From Bacteroidales bacterium (GTDB lineage: Bacteria > Bacteroidota > Bacteroidia > Bacteroidales > UBA6680), in the NCBI GenBank assembly GCA_025210735.1, contig JAOARD010000027.1:59785-123784 (forward strand): a stretch of DNA of 64,000 nucleotides. Direction: 5' to 3'. The position numbers were made by a program, and so were the translations under genes. The notes beneath the pieces were generated by a model. That model had not been told where the DNA came from and did no database searches. It saw nothing but the letters and a program-made list of their open reading frames with translations. Below are positions 9,412 to 18,198 of the stretch, one piece after another (position 1 is the first letter of the stretch; the number at the start of each line of letters is the position of its first letter).

Positions 9412-9669
9412 TTATATAGAAGGGACTATACTTACCCAACTTACCTCAACAGACTCTTCTGTCTCTTCAACTCTGAAACTAATACTTTTACGTCCCGATA
9501 TTTCAGTTCCGGTAAATGCATACTGATTCTTATAAGGTTTGCTCTCATGATCTACGAAAACAATTAGTATATCGTTTACTGTTACACTGTTTGTGCTAAC
9601 CTTATATGTATTAGACGATGCTTGTCTGTTTGACGGACTAATTGTTCTGTACTTTTTTATAATAGCCAT
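9412..9669 (-). CDS. Small hypothetical protein
   Basis: 85 residues, beginning MAIIKKYRTISPSNRQ. It has no signal peptide or membrane helix and its beta-rich pattern suggests a small globular domain. It fills its own gap, ends at a strong shared hairpin and starts with ATG, which is why I keep it. No family is recognised. Confidence 0.5.
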   Translation of the reverse strand: MAIIKKYRTISPSNRQASSNTYKVSTNSVTVNDILIVFVDHESKPYKNQYAFTGTEISGRKSISFRVEETEESVEVSWVSIVPSI

Positions 9670-9869
9670 ATACTACTAAATATTTCAATTAACAATATCT
9701 ACTCTGTGATTTAAGGTGCGCAAATATGATAATTAATTTTTTTCAAGCACAAATAATTACACAATACATATCATTAAGATATCCACATTCAGGAAAGTAT
9801 ATTGTTAATATAAGAAAACAGAACCTTGTATAGGGTTGGTAATGTTGGATTTGTGGTAGTGTAAAAAGA

Positions 9870-9900
9870 AAAGATGACCCGGCAAAGCCGAATCATCTTT
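9870..9900 (-). terminator. Rho-independent terminator of the TonB-receptor gene
   Basis: Outer arms AAAGATGA (9870-9877) / TCATCTTT (9893-9900) enclose CGGC (9880-9883) / GCCG (9887-9890). Read on the minus strand it is followed by TTCTTTTTA. It lies 30 bases past the stop at 9931. Confidence 0.85.
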
Positions 9901-9930
9901 AAGGTATTTACCCATTATAAAGCATACCAG

Positions 9931-12309
9931 TTAAAACATCTTATGTCCGGAGTACTCCATTGCCTCACCTTTACCAAAGCCAAAACTCACACCAACAACA
10001 AACATTCTTCCTACTCTGTTATGTTCATTATAGTAATAGAAATCAGGCAGATCAGATTCTGTAACACGTTTGCGGGAATTAAACAGATCTTTTACGCTAA
10101 AATTAATAACCGTACGTCCTTTCATTAGCTTTTTGCGGATTGCTAAATCGGCATAATATGAGGCTTTATATGTCCCCTGTATTCCTTTTGAGTCTGAATA
10201 GTAGCGTATCTTAAATTCTGTATCAAAATCGGCGGGTAATTTTATCTTGGTAGTAGCTCTACCAGACCAGAACTTACTACTTATATCAAAACTTTTATTA
10301 TTATACTCGCCTTTACGTGTGTAATACATATAGTTTCCCTGTCCGGTAAATGTTAACCATTTCCATGGTTCATATTTACCATTAAGCTCAATACCAACTC
10401 TGTTGCTGTCACCAATATTTTCAGGTTTTGTTATCGTTGTATTTCCGTTAACCTCTACAATATCGCTCACAACATCTGTTGAGTGCGAGTAGAACAACGA
10501 TGCATTAACAGATCCTCTGTTGAATATATTAATCATAGTAAGTTCAAAAGCATCTGTAAATGTTGGTTTAATATTCGGATTACCAACCTCTATGTTAAGG
10601 TTATCTCTATACGATGCAAAAGGGTTTACATCACGCATATGAGGTCGTCTTATTCTTCGTGAATATCCAGTCTGTACAGATAATCTATCACTAAATTTAT
10701 ACGATGTATGTATTGAAGGAAACAGATGAGTATAGTTTTTGCTATTCTCAATATTACCCTCTCTAAGATCTGTATTACGTCTTGTATCTTCAAGTCTTAA
10801 ACCAGCCTTTACACCAAACTTTTTACCATCATAAGCATATGTAGTATATAGTGCAGATATAGTTCTGGTGTATTCAAAATAGTTTGTGTAGTTAACGTTA
10901 TTTACCCAGGCACTATTAACATAGTCCTCCATAAGCATATCATTTGTAACATTCTCAATATCTACCTTTCCTCCTGCTTCAAGTGTGTTTTTCTCTGAGA
11001 AAGGATGAGTATAATCTACTTTAAATACATACTCGGCATTGCTATACTCACTGTTTGAACGCTGTTTAATAACGCTTTGTAGTTGTGTGTCGCCACTATT
11101 ATTAAACACAGAGCTTTTATCTTTACCAAAAAACGATCCGGTTGCACTTGCCGATAACCTGTGCTTCTTATTATCCTTAAACTTTTTATCGTAGTTAAGC
11201 TCATATTGCCATTTCGGATTTGTTGCCTCAGTCTCTTCCTTTCTGCGCGATGACGAAACAAGTAGATCGTCAGGACTGGTTACATTATAGTCTGTAGTTG
11301 AGTATTCATCCTCAATTTCATAACCGTAATGTCCGGTTAGAGTAAGCATATTATATTTGTTTATATGATAGTCTGTTCCAAGAATAAAATTGTAGAACTG
11401 CTCATTTTTTTCATTATCAGATAATGAAATAAGCTTATTAGCATTAGGTTTCTTTCTGTCTATAGATATACTTTTACTATCTGATGGAAATTTACGATCG
11501 CCAATACCAATCTGACTAAACAGATTAAATTTTTCTGTACGTCTGTTAAGACTAACGCCTACACTGTAGTTTTTAGGTAATCCCCCGTTTAAAGTAACGG
11601 CACCATTAATACCCTTCTTATCCTCTTTCTTCAGAATAATATTAATTATACCGGTAGTTCCCTCTGCATCATACTTTGCCGATGGATTTGTAACAACCTC
11701 AACACGCTCAATCATATCGGCAGTAATGGTACCAAGAGTTTTACTACTCGCCATAACCGATGGTTTACCATTTATAAGTATCTTAACGCTGCTGTTACCA
11801 CGTAAACTAATTGTACCCTCAATGCTAACATCAACAGATGGTACATTATTCAGAATATCTAAAGCTGTGCCACCAACACTTACAAGATCCTGACCTACGT
11901 TAAATACCCTTTTGTCCAGTTTAAAAACAGTTTTAGATTTCTCTGCACGTACCTCTACGGCATCAATTTCTTCAACTGCCGGCGATAACGATATTGTATT
12001 AAAGTTTATAACACCTTTGTTAAAACTATACTCCTTAATCACCTCTGGTTTATATCCAATATATGATACCTTAAGATATATATCCTTATCACTTACTTCA
12101 ATATTAAATATACCATTGTTATCGGTAATTCCACCGGTAATTAGTTTATCGGTATTAGAGTATAGAGCAACTGTAGCATACTCAATTGGATGATTTGTGT
12201 TCAACTCTGTCACCTGTCCTGTTACATTAATCTTTTTACCTTTTTGGGCAAACATACATTGTGCTCCGGCAAAAAGAATTAATAGTGTAAAAATTAAATG
12301 TCTGTTCAT
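9931..12309 (-). CDS. TonB-dependent outer-membrane receptor
   Basis: 792 residues from the ATG at 12309. The frame can be extended to a TTG at 12342, but only the ATG start begins a proper signal peptide (MNRHLIFTLLILFAGAQCMFAQ). Residues about 25-110 are a CarboxypepD_reg-like domain (GQVTELNTNHPIEYATVAL). Residues about 130-225 are the TonB plug (GQDLVSVGGTALDILNNVPSV, IMLKKEDKKG-like strand). The remainder is a 22-strand-type barrel of the OMP_b-brl_3 class. No SusD partner is adjacent, so it is more likely an import or sensing receptor for peptide or metal chelates than a glycan SusC. It is divergent from the LytS/LytTR pair, which may control it. Confidence 0.85.
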   Translation of the reverse strand: MNRHLIFTLLILFAGAQCMFAQKGKKINVTGQVTELNTNHPIEYATVALYSNTDKLITGGITDNNGIFNIEVSDKDIYLKVSYIGYKPEVIKEYSFNKGVINFNTISLSPAVEEIDAVEVRAEKSKTVFKLDKRVFNVGQDLVSVGGTALDILNNVPSVDVSIEGTISLRGNSSVKILINGKPSVMASSKTLGTITADMIERVEVVTNPSAKYDAEGTTGIINIILKKEDKKGINGAVTLNGGLPKNYSVGVSLNRRTEKFNLFSQIGIGDRKFPSDSKSISIDRKKPNANKLISLSDNEKNEQFYNFILGTDYHINKYNMLTLTGHYGYEIEDEYSTTDYNVTSPDDLLVSSSRRKEETEATNPKWQYELNYDKKFKDNKKHRLSASATGSFFGKDKSSVFNNSGDTQLQSVIKQRSNSEYSNAEYVFKVDYTHPFSEKNTLEAGGKVDIENVTNDMLMEDYVNSAWVNNVNYTNYFEYTRTISALYTTYAYDGKKFGVKAGLRLEDTRRNTDLREGNIENSKNYTHLFPSIHTSYKFSDRLSVQTGYSRRIRRPHMRDVNPFASYRDNLNIEVGNPNIKPTFTDAFELTMINIFNRGSVNASLFYSHSTDVVSDIVEVNGNTTITKPENIGDSNRVGIELNGKYEPWKWLTFTGQGNYMYYTRKGEYNNKSFDISSKFWSGRATTKIKLPADFDTEFKIRYYSDSKGIQGTYKASYYADLAIRKKLMKGRTVINFSVKDLFNSRKRVTESDLPDFYYYNEHNRVGRMFVVGVSFGFGKGEAMEYSGHKMF

Positions 12310-12339
12310 AGCAAATAGATTTTTTAGATTATCTGTTTG

Positions 12340-12371
12340 CAAATCTATAAGCTATATAATGAGCTATAAAA
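12340..12371 (-). promoter_or_regulatory. Candidate promoter and direct-repeat regulator site for the TonB receptor
   Basis: On the minus strand TAGATTTG (12347-12340) matches the -7 consensus exactly, about 30 bases before the ATG. Immediately upstream are two 12-base direct repeats (12348-12359 and 12360-12371) sharing AGCTATA. Direct repeats at about one helical turn are the type of site LytTR proteins bind, and a LytTR gene is encoded 1.2 kb away. Confidence 0.4.
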
Positions 12372-12464
12372 TAATCTCTGTTAACTACCAAACTTTTACG
12401 ATATAAAGCATATTTATAGCAATGCTTGTTGTTTAACCCATTATTATTGTTGTTTACCGATTTA

Positions 12465-12497
12465 TTGATAACTTACAACTAGCTTAAGGTATTTTTG
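12465..12497 (+). promoter_or_regulatory. Candidate promoter of the LytS/LytTR operon
   Basis: TTG (12465-12467), a 22-base spacer and TATTTTTG (12490-12497), a perfect -7 motif, 21 bases before the ATG at 12519. Confidence 0.55.
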
Positions 12498-12518
12498 TAG
12501 ATATTTAATTATGCTACT

Positions 12519-13529
12519 ATGAGACGATTCAGAAGACTATATATAGAGATATTAATACAATTTGTAATTGCACTGTTACTATTACTATTTGTTGCTTTTG
12601 ATAAACATAGCGCACATATACACTGGCATGAGATACCATTTATGGCAAATTATGTGTTTGCTGCTCTCATAATTAACTATCTGTTATTGCCATACTACTT
12701 TTACAGGAAAAGATACTTTTTGTTTGCTATATATATAATAGCAGTTTTATCATTAATAATTATAATAGAGGAGTTTATTCTGGAACAGGTAATGTTCTTT
12801 GATCATAGAAGTGAAGTATTTAATCCTACAGGAACCCTGGTTGAAGCAATACCTATATTGTTAATTCTGCTTGCATTTAATTTTGCCCGCGATGCTACAC
12901 GAAAACAGCGTAAGATTGATGAATTAAAGCATTCAATGATTGAGAGTGAACTGGATTTTCTTAAGGGTCAGATAAATCCACACTTTATGTTTAATAATCT
13001 GAATAATCTGTATGCCTATGCTCTTGAATCATCTCCAAAAACACCAAAGATAATATTGGAACTATCTGCAATTATTAGATATATGTTATATGATTGTAAA
13101 GACAATAAGGTTTTATTAGAGAAAGAGATTGACAATATCCGTAGCTTTGTAAAGCTAAATGAACTGCAATTTGAGGGTAGAGGTAATATTAGCTTTAATA
13201 CAAAAGGTAGTTCAAACCATAAATACATTGCACCGCTTATACTTATTGTATTTGTAGAGAATGCATTTAAACATAGTATGTCTAGTCAAACAGAAGGGAT
13301 TCTTGTAGATATATCGTTAGAGACGAATGATAACATATTGCAGTTTAAATGTGTAAATAGCTATACACAACAGACAAACACAAGGGATATACCCGGTGGA
13401 ATAGGATTAAAGAATGTAATAACAAGACTGGATATGTTATATGCCGATGGGTATAAACTATCTGTAGATGATACAGGAACACTATATAGTGTAAATCTTA
13501 ATATTGAGCTAAACAGGTTAAAGGAATGA
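12519..13529 (+). CDS. LytS/YehU-type sensor histidine kinase
   Basis: 336 residues. About four transmembrane helices occupy residues 10-122 with no large extracytoplasmic domain. A coiled linker follows, then the His_kinase (PF06580) domain with phospho-acceptor His155 in QINPHFMFNN. The ATP-binding region includes VFVENAFKHS and PGGIGLKNV. It lacks a HAMP or PAS domain, as usual for this class. It overlaps the response regulator by 4 bases (ATGA), so the pair is translationally coupled. The divergent TonB receptor is the obvious candidate target. Confidence 0.9.
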   Translation: MRRFRRLYIEILIQFVIALLLLLFVAFDKHSAHIHWHEIPFMANYVFAALIINYLLLPYYFYRKRYFLFAIYIIAVLSLIIIIEEFILEQVMFFDHRSEVFNPTGTLVEAIPILLILLAFNFARDATRKQRKIDELKHSMIESELDFLKGQINPHFMFNNLNNLYAYALESSPKTPKIILELSAIIRYMLYDCKDNKVLLEKEIDNIRSFVKLNELQFEGRGNISFNTKGSSNHKYIAPLILIVFVENAFKHSMSSQTEGILVDISLETNDNILQFKCVNSYTQQTNTRDIPGGIGLKNVITRLDMLYADGYKLSVDDTGTLYSVNLNIELNRLKE

Positions 13530-14221
13530 TAAGTTGTATAATTATAGAGGATCAGGCACCTGCACAACGAATATTGCAGCGTTATATAAACGATTACGGA
13601 AACATTGAGTTAAAAGGTGTGTTTACAGATGCTATTCAGGCCTTGGAATATCTTAAAAGTAATAAGGTAGACTTTATGTTTCTTGATGTACATCTCCCAA
13701 AACTATCTGGTATAGACTTTCTGGATGTACTAACAGATAAACCTCTGGTAATACTCACAACTGCATTTAGCGATTACGCTCTTAAAGGCTATGAACTTGA
13801 GATTGTTGACTATCTGCTTAAACCTTTCTCGTTCGACAGATTTGTAAAAGCAGTTGTAAAGGCAAATAAACATCTTGGTCTTAATAGTAACATACAATCT
13901 GATAAGCCAGAAGCGGATACAATACTTATAAAATCGGGTTATAACCATATTAAACTCATTATTGACGATATACTATATATTAAATCTGATGGAGATTATA
14001 CAATACTGTATACATCAGAAAAGAGTTATATAGTAACATACTCATTACGACATTGGGAACAGAATTTGCCGGATAACAAATTTTGCAGGGTACACAGATC
14101 GTATATGGTAAATATTCCAGCCATTGAAGAGGTATCAGGAAGTATTATAGTTATAAATGATACAGATATACCAATAGGGCGTAAATACAAAGAGGATTTT
14201 AGAAGATTATTTACCAGATAA
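13526..14221 (+). CDS. LytTR-family response regulator
   Basis: 231 residues. The receiver domain (1-120) has the acidic pair near residues 8-9, phospho-acceptor Asp54 (MFLDVHLP) and Lys in LLKPF. The LytTR DNA-binding domain (about 130-231) is marked by ILYIKSDGDYT and FCRVHRSYMVNI. It forms a cognate pair with the kinase it overlaps and is predicted to bind short direct repeats in promoters. Confidence 0.92.
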   Translation: MISCIIIEDQAPAQRILQRYINDYGNIELKGVFTDAIQALEYLKSNKVDFMFLDVHLPKLSGIDFLDVLTDKPLVILTTAFSDYALKGYELEIVDYLLKPFSFDRFVKAVVKANKHLGLNSNIQSDKPEADTILIKSGYNHIKLIIDDILYIKSDGDYTILYTSEKSYIVTYSLRHWEQNLPDNKFCRVHRSYMVNIPAIEEVSGSIIVINDTDIPIGRKYKEDFRRLFTR

Positions 14222-14287
14222 TCGGAAATAATATAATGCAGTTGTATTTAAAATAATTGAATAACATTAAAAGTTTAATTATTATTT

Positions 14288-14496
14288 TAAATTTGCCATC
14301 TTTACATCTTGCATTTGTATATATGTAAGTGTATGCTGTTTATAACGAATATAACCTAAATTTAGTAATAGAGATCAGTAAACCTGTAACAATGTCCGTA
14401 GTTTAAACTATCCTGTCATTATATAGATTATTATCTCTGTTTAAAAGAGAAGTTGACTAAATAGAACCAGGCATGAAAATTATTATTGTGCTGGTT
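14288..14496 (+). promoter_or_regulatory. Leader region of the BNR-repeat gene
   Basis: The 308-base gap before 14530 holds a perfect -7 motif TAAATTTG (14288-14295). It also holds a bulged hairpin (arms AACCAGGCA 14465-14473 and TGCTGGTT 14489-14496), which could be a leader hairpin or a terminator for the upstream operon. No small gene is seen. Confidence 0.3.
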
Positions 14497-14529
14497 TCAT
14501 TTGTCTATTGAAAAAACAATTTATAACAC

Positions 14530-17500
14530 ATGAAAAAACAGATTCTTTTGCCCTTAATCGGAACTGCTCTTGCAGGAGTTATAGTTGTCTCGCTCATGAA
14601 GGAACGTGACAATGTAAAGGGTACTGCCTTTAAAGATATTCAGGCAGTTAAATCAGTATCATCGCCAAAGGCATCAGCTGAGGATGCGTCTGGCAGAGGT
14701 AAATACTTTGAAGATATGCTACGTGATCCGTATCTTGATAAGATACCTGACAATATAAGACGTAGAGAGCTGGCTTTTGCAACTGAAGACGATGCAAGAT
14801 ACAGAAGTATAAGAGCTGCAAGAGCCGACAGATCAATATGGAAAGAGGTGGGACCGGTTGATGTTGGAGGACGTACACGTGCATTGGGGATTGATAAGCG
14901 TAACTCAAACATAATAATAGCAGGTGGTGTGTCAGGTGGTTTATGGCGCTCAACCGATAAAGGAGCAAACTGGACACTAGTAAATAATCCGGACGAATAT
15001 AATGGTATAACAGCACTTGTTCAGGATCCAAGATCGGGTCATGAAGATACGTGGTACTATGCAACAGGTGAGTTGGTAGGTAACTCTGCAAGAGCTGCAG
15101 GTTGGTCTTCTCTATACTCTGGCGATGGGATCTATCGTAGTACCGATAATGGTGTTACATGGAGTGCTGTTGAAGGAACAACAAGTGCATTGGATACATG
15201 GAATAGTATGTTCGATTATATATCGGCTGTTCAGATTAACCCTGTTACAGGTACTGTATTTTTCTGTGCAAATGGTTACGGCATAATACGTAAACCAGCA
15301 AATTCAGATGATTTTGAGCTTGTACTTGGTGCCGAAAAAAATAGTAAATGGTCTGATATTGCAATAGACTCAGAAGGAAAAATGATTGCGTATCTGTCGC
15401 AGGCTAAAGAGGGGTATGGTAGCCAGACTGTAAGCCCAGGGCTATACTCATCAGATAACGATGGTGTTACGTGGACAAAAATGTCGATAAGTAGTAATAT
15501 ATATAGTTCTAATACCAGAGCATTAATACGTATAGCGCCATCTAATAAAGATATAGCTTATCTGTACATGGTAAATGGAGATGATCCGTTCTTCTATAAG
15601 ATAGAGCGCATAAGTGGTACCGTAACAAACAGAACAACAAATTGTCGTTTTGCATTTAGCGGATCAAGTCCGTATGTATCTGGTAAGCTTGGACTTCAGG
15701 GCGACTATAATGTTACAATGGAGATACACCCTACTGATGAAAACTTTATAGTTGTGGGTAGTACTTCACTTTTCAGAAGTAAGGATGCCTTTAAAACAAA
15801 GCCACAATCACTATACTCATGGATTGGCGGATACGGTACAGTTTCAACAGCTACGTTTAAGTACCCGAATCACCATCCTGATTGCCATATATCTGTGTTT
15901 GATCCTAATGATCCTGATGCGATGTGGAGCGGACATGATGGTGGACTTAGTTATACCCCAAATATTAAGCAGACAGTAACAAGCAGTACTCCTCTTAATT
16001 GGGTAGACAAAAACAGAGGTTACAATATCACACAGTTTTATAATGTATCTATCTCAAAAGATAATAAAGGCGAAAGATTTGTGGGAGGAGCACAGGATAA
16101 TGGCTCACCATACTTTACATTTGACGGAACAATAACAAGTAACTCCGATGATATAAGCAGTGGTGACGGCTCATACTGTTCAATAGGTTCAGATTATACA
16201 TATGCATCATCACAATATGGTCGCGTTATTAAATATCCTAACGATTTTTCAAGTTATGCATATTGTCATCCATCAGGCGCTACTAATAAGGATTTTATAC
16301 ACCCTTATATTCTTGATCCGGTTGATAACAATGTAATGTATTTTCCTGAGTCGTATAAGATGTGGATAAACTCAGACCTTTCAGCTATTACAAGTACAAA
16401 CTCGTCAGGAACTTCTGTAAACTGGAGTAAGTTTAATGTAGCATCATATGGGTTTAAGATAACAGCTTTATCTGCATCGGTTACACCAGCAAACAGACTT
16501 GTTGTAGGTGCCTACAGATATGGAGTATCTCCAAAGATATTTGTAATTGATAATGTAAAAAGCCCATCAAGAACAGTAAAAGAGCTGACAATACCAAACC
16601 TGCCAAAGAGTTCATATCCGCACGATATATATATAAACCCTGCAAATGCCGATGAATTTATCTTTGTACTATCTAATTATGGTGTAAAAGGTGTATACCA
16701 TACAACTGATGGTGGCGATAATTTTACATGTATTGAAGGTAATCTTGAGGGTACAGCAGATAATCCTGGTCCATCAATAAGATCGGTAGCCATTATAGAT
16801 GGCGACCCTAAAATATACTATCTGGGAACAAGTACCGGACTATATAAAACAAACACACTTGATGGTAATAGTACCATCTGGTTAAAGGTAAAACCAAACC
16901 TTATTGGTAGCGTTGTTGTAAACGATCTGGATGTAAGTACAAAGGCTCAGAAGATAGTTGCCGGAACACATGGTAGAGGTATGTTTGTTGGTCAGTACAA
17001 TGCAACAGAGGTTGATATTGATATAAATAAAGTAGATGATATTGTTCTTAATATAAACTCAGGAGAGGTTAAAAGCATAGATCTTAATAATGTATTTGTT
17101 ACAGCCGAAGATAAAGTGTTTAGTATTGAGAATGTAAGTAATACATCAGTTGTAAATACACTTTTACAAGATAATATACTTAAAATATCTGGTGTTCAGA
17201 ACATGGCAGGATCATCGGTTGTAAAGGTAAGCTGTACCGCTAAAGGATCTAAATTTAATACCTCAATAAATGTAAAGGTTAAGTACGATCTTAAATCTGT
17301 ATATACCAAAGGCGATAGGGAGATTGAGATAGGAGAGAGCCTTACTATACCTGTAACAGAGCTGTTCTCATATTCAGTTAAACCTGATTTTACGGTGTTA
17401 AGCAGTAATAACGATATAGTGAGTATAGCTTTAGAATCGGGTAATGTTGTGCTTACAGCAACAGATGCAAATATAGGCACATCAGATATCAGAATAAAAG

Positions 17501-18087
17501 CTAAAAAGTTTGACAGAGAGATTACTGTCCCATTTAAGGCAGAGGTGTTTTATAAGCTTATGGTAGAGAAAGGAACTCAGTTGTTTAACTTTAACAAGGG
17601 TAAAAGCTATAGCAAAACCATAAACCTTAGCGATATGTTTACATATAGCCAGTTGCCGGATTGTACAGTTCAGAACAGTAACGAGCAACTTGTAAAGGCA
17701 TCGTACTCTAACGGCAAAGTTACAATAACATATAATGGTGAAAATGAGGGTAAAGCAGATATTACTGTAACTGTTAGTAAATATGGTAAGAGCCAGAATA
17801 AAACAATTAAGGTTAATGTTGATACAAATACAGCTATTGGCAGTATTACAAGCAACAATATTGTAATATATCCTAATCCTGTAACAGATATATTTACTGT
17901 AAACATTCCGGATGCAGATAATATATATACACTTAGAATATATAACCAATCGGGAGTTGTAATATATACTGATAATAACTTTAAACAGGAAAAAACAGTT
18001 GATCTGTCTGGTAAATCAGCAGGAGTATATTATTTAGAGCTAAGAAAAGGTAATAATATAATTACAAAGAAGATAATTAAGAGATAA
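14530..18087 (+). CDS. BNR/sortilin-propeller T9SS-secreted protein
   Basis: 1185 residues. The N-terminus MKKQILLPLIGTALAGVIVVSL is a signal peptide or anchor. Residues about 95-820 form a beta-propeller with Asp-box motifs (STDKGANWT, STDNGVTWS, SSDNDGVTWT, TTDGGDNFT), typical of sortilin/Vps10 or BNR glycan-binding folds. Residues about 830-1090 hold beta-sandwich repeats. A T9SS type A sorting domain closes the protein (IVIYPNPVTDIFTVNI, ending GNNIITKKIIKR). It is likely a surface or secreted adhesin or glycan-binding protein; no catalytic acid set could be assigned, so a hydrolase role is not claimed. It is convergent with the C25 protease gene. Confidence 0.88.
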   Translation: MKKQILLPLIGTALAGVIVVSLMKERDNVKGTAFKDIQAVKSVSSPKASAEDASGRGKYFEDMLRDPYLDKIPDNIRRRELAFATEDDARYRSIRAARADRSIWKEVGPVDVGGRTRALGIDKRNSNIIIAGGVSGGLWRSTDKGANWTLVNNPDEYNGITALVQDPRSGHEDTWYYATGELVGNSARAAGWSSLYSGDGIYRSTDNGVTWSAVEGTTSALDTWNSMFDYISAVQINPVTGTVFFCANGYGIIRKPANSDDFELVLGAEKNSKWSDIAIDSEGKMIAYLSQAKEGYGSQTVSPGLYSSDNDGVTWTKMSISSNIYSSNTRALIRIAPSNKDIAYLYMVNGDDPFFYKIERISGTVTNRTTNCRFAFSGSSPYVSGKLGLQGDYNVTMEIHPTDENFIVVGSTSLFRSKDAFKTKPQSLYSWIGGYGTVSTATFKYPNHHPDCHISVFDPNDPDAMWSGHDGGLSYTPNIKQTVTSSTPLNWVDKNRGYNITQFYNVSISKDNKGERFVGGAQDNGSPYFTFDGTITSNSDDISSGDGSYCSIGSDYTYASSQYGRVIKYPNDFSSYAYCHPSGATNKDFIHPYILDPVDNNVMYFPESYKMWINSDLSAITSTNSSGTSVNWSKFNVASYGFKITALSASVTPANRLVVGAYRYGVSPKIFVIDNVKSPSRTVKELTIPNLPKSSYPHDIYINPANADEFIFVLSNYGVKGVYHTTDGGDNFTCIEGNLEGTADNPGPSIRSVAIIDGDPKIYYLGTSTGLYKTNTLDGNSTIWLKVKPNLIGSVVVNDLDVSTKAQKIVAGTHGRGMFVGQYNATEVDIDINKVDDIVLNINSGEVKSIDLNNVFVTAEDKVFSIENVSNTSVVNTLLQDNILKISGVQNMAGSSVVKVSCTAKGSKFNTSINVKVKYDLKSVYTKGDREIEIGESLTIPVTELFSYSVKPDFTVLSSNNDIVSIALESGNVVLTATDANIGTSDIRIKAKKFDREITVPFKAEVFYKLMVEKGTQLFNFNKGKSYSKTINLSDMFTYSQLPDCTVQNSNEQLVKASYSNGKVTITYNGENEGKADITVTVSKYGKSQNKTIKVNVDTNTAIGSITSNNIVIYPNPVTDIFTVNIPDADNIYTLRIYNQSGVVIYTDNNFKQEKTVDLSGKSAGVYYLELRKGNNIITKKIIKR

Positions 18088-18108
18088 AATTTTATAATAC
18101 ATGAAAAT

Positions 18109-18145
18109 AAGATAGCCGGAATATAGTGTTCCGGCTATCTTTTAT
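18109..18145 (+). terminator. Rho-independent terminator
   Basis: Perfect 13-bp stem (18109-18121 with 18129-18141) followed by TTTAT, 21 bases after the stop of the BNR gene. Confidence 0.9.
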
Positions 18146-18163
18146 ATTAGCAATATTGTGAAG

Positions 18164-18185
18164 CAACCGGGACTAATCCCGGTTG
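18164..18185 (-). terminator. Terminator hairpin of the C25 protease gene
   Basis: Perfect 9-bp stem CAACCGGGA (18164-18172) / TCCCGGTTG (18177-18185), 14 bases past the stop at 18199 on the minus strand. The T run is weak. Confidence 0.7.
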
Positions 18186-18198
18186 TATATAGTTTAAA

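Noticed and set aside
9931..12342. TTG start at 12342 for the TonB receptor
   Set aside because: It would place a charged 11-residue extension ahead of a good signal peptide; the ATG at 12309 is preferred.
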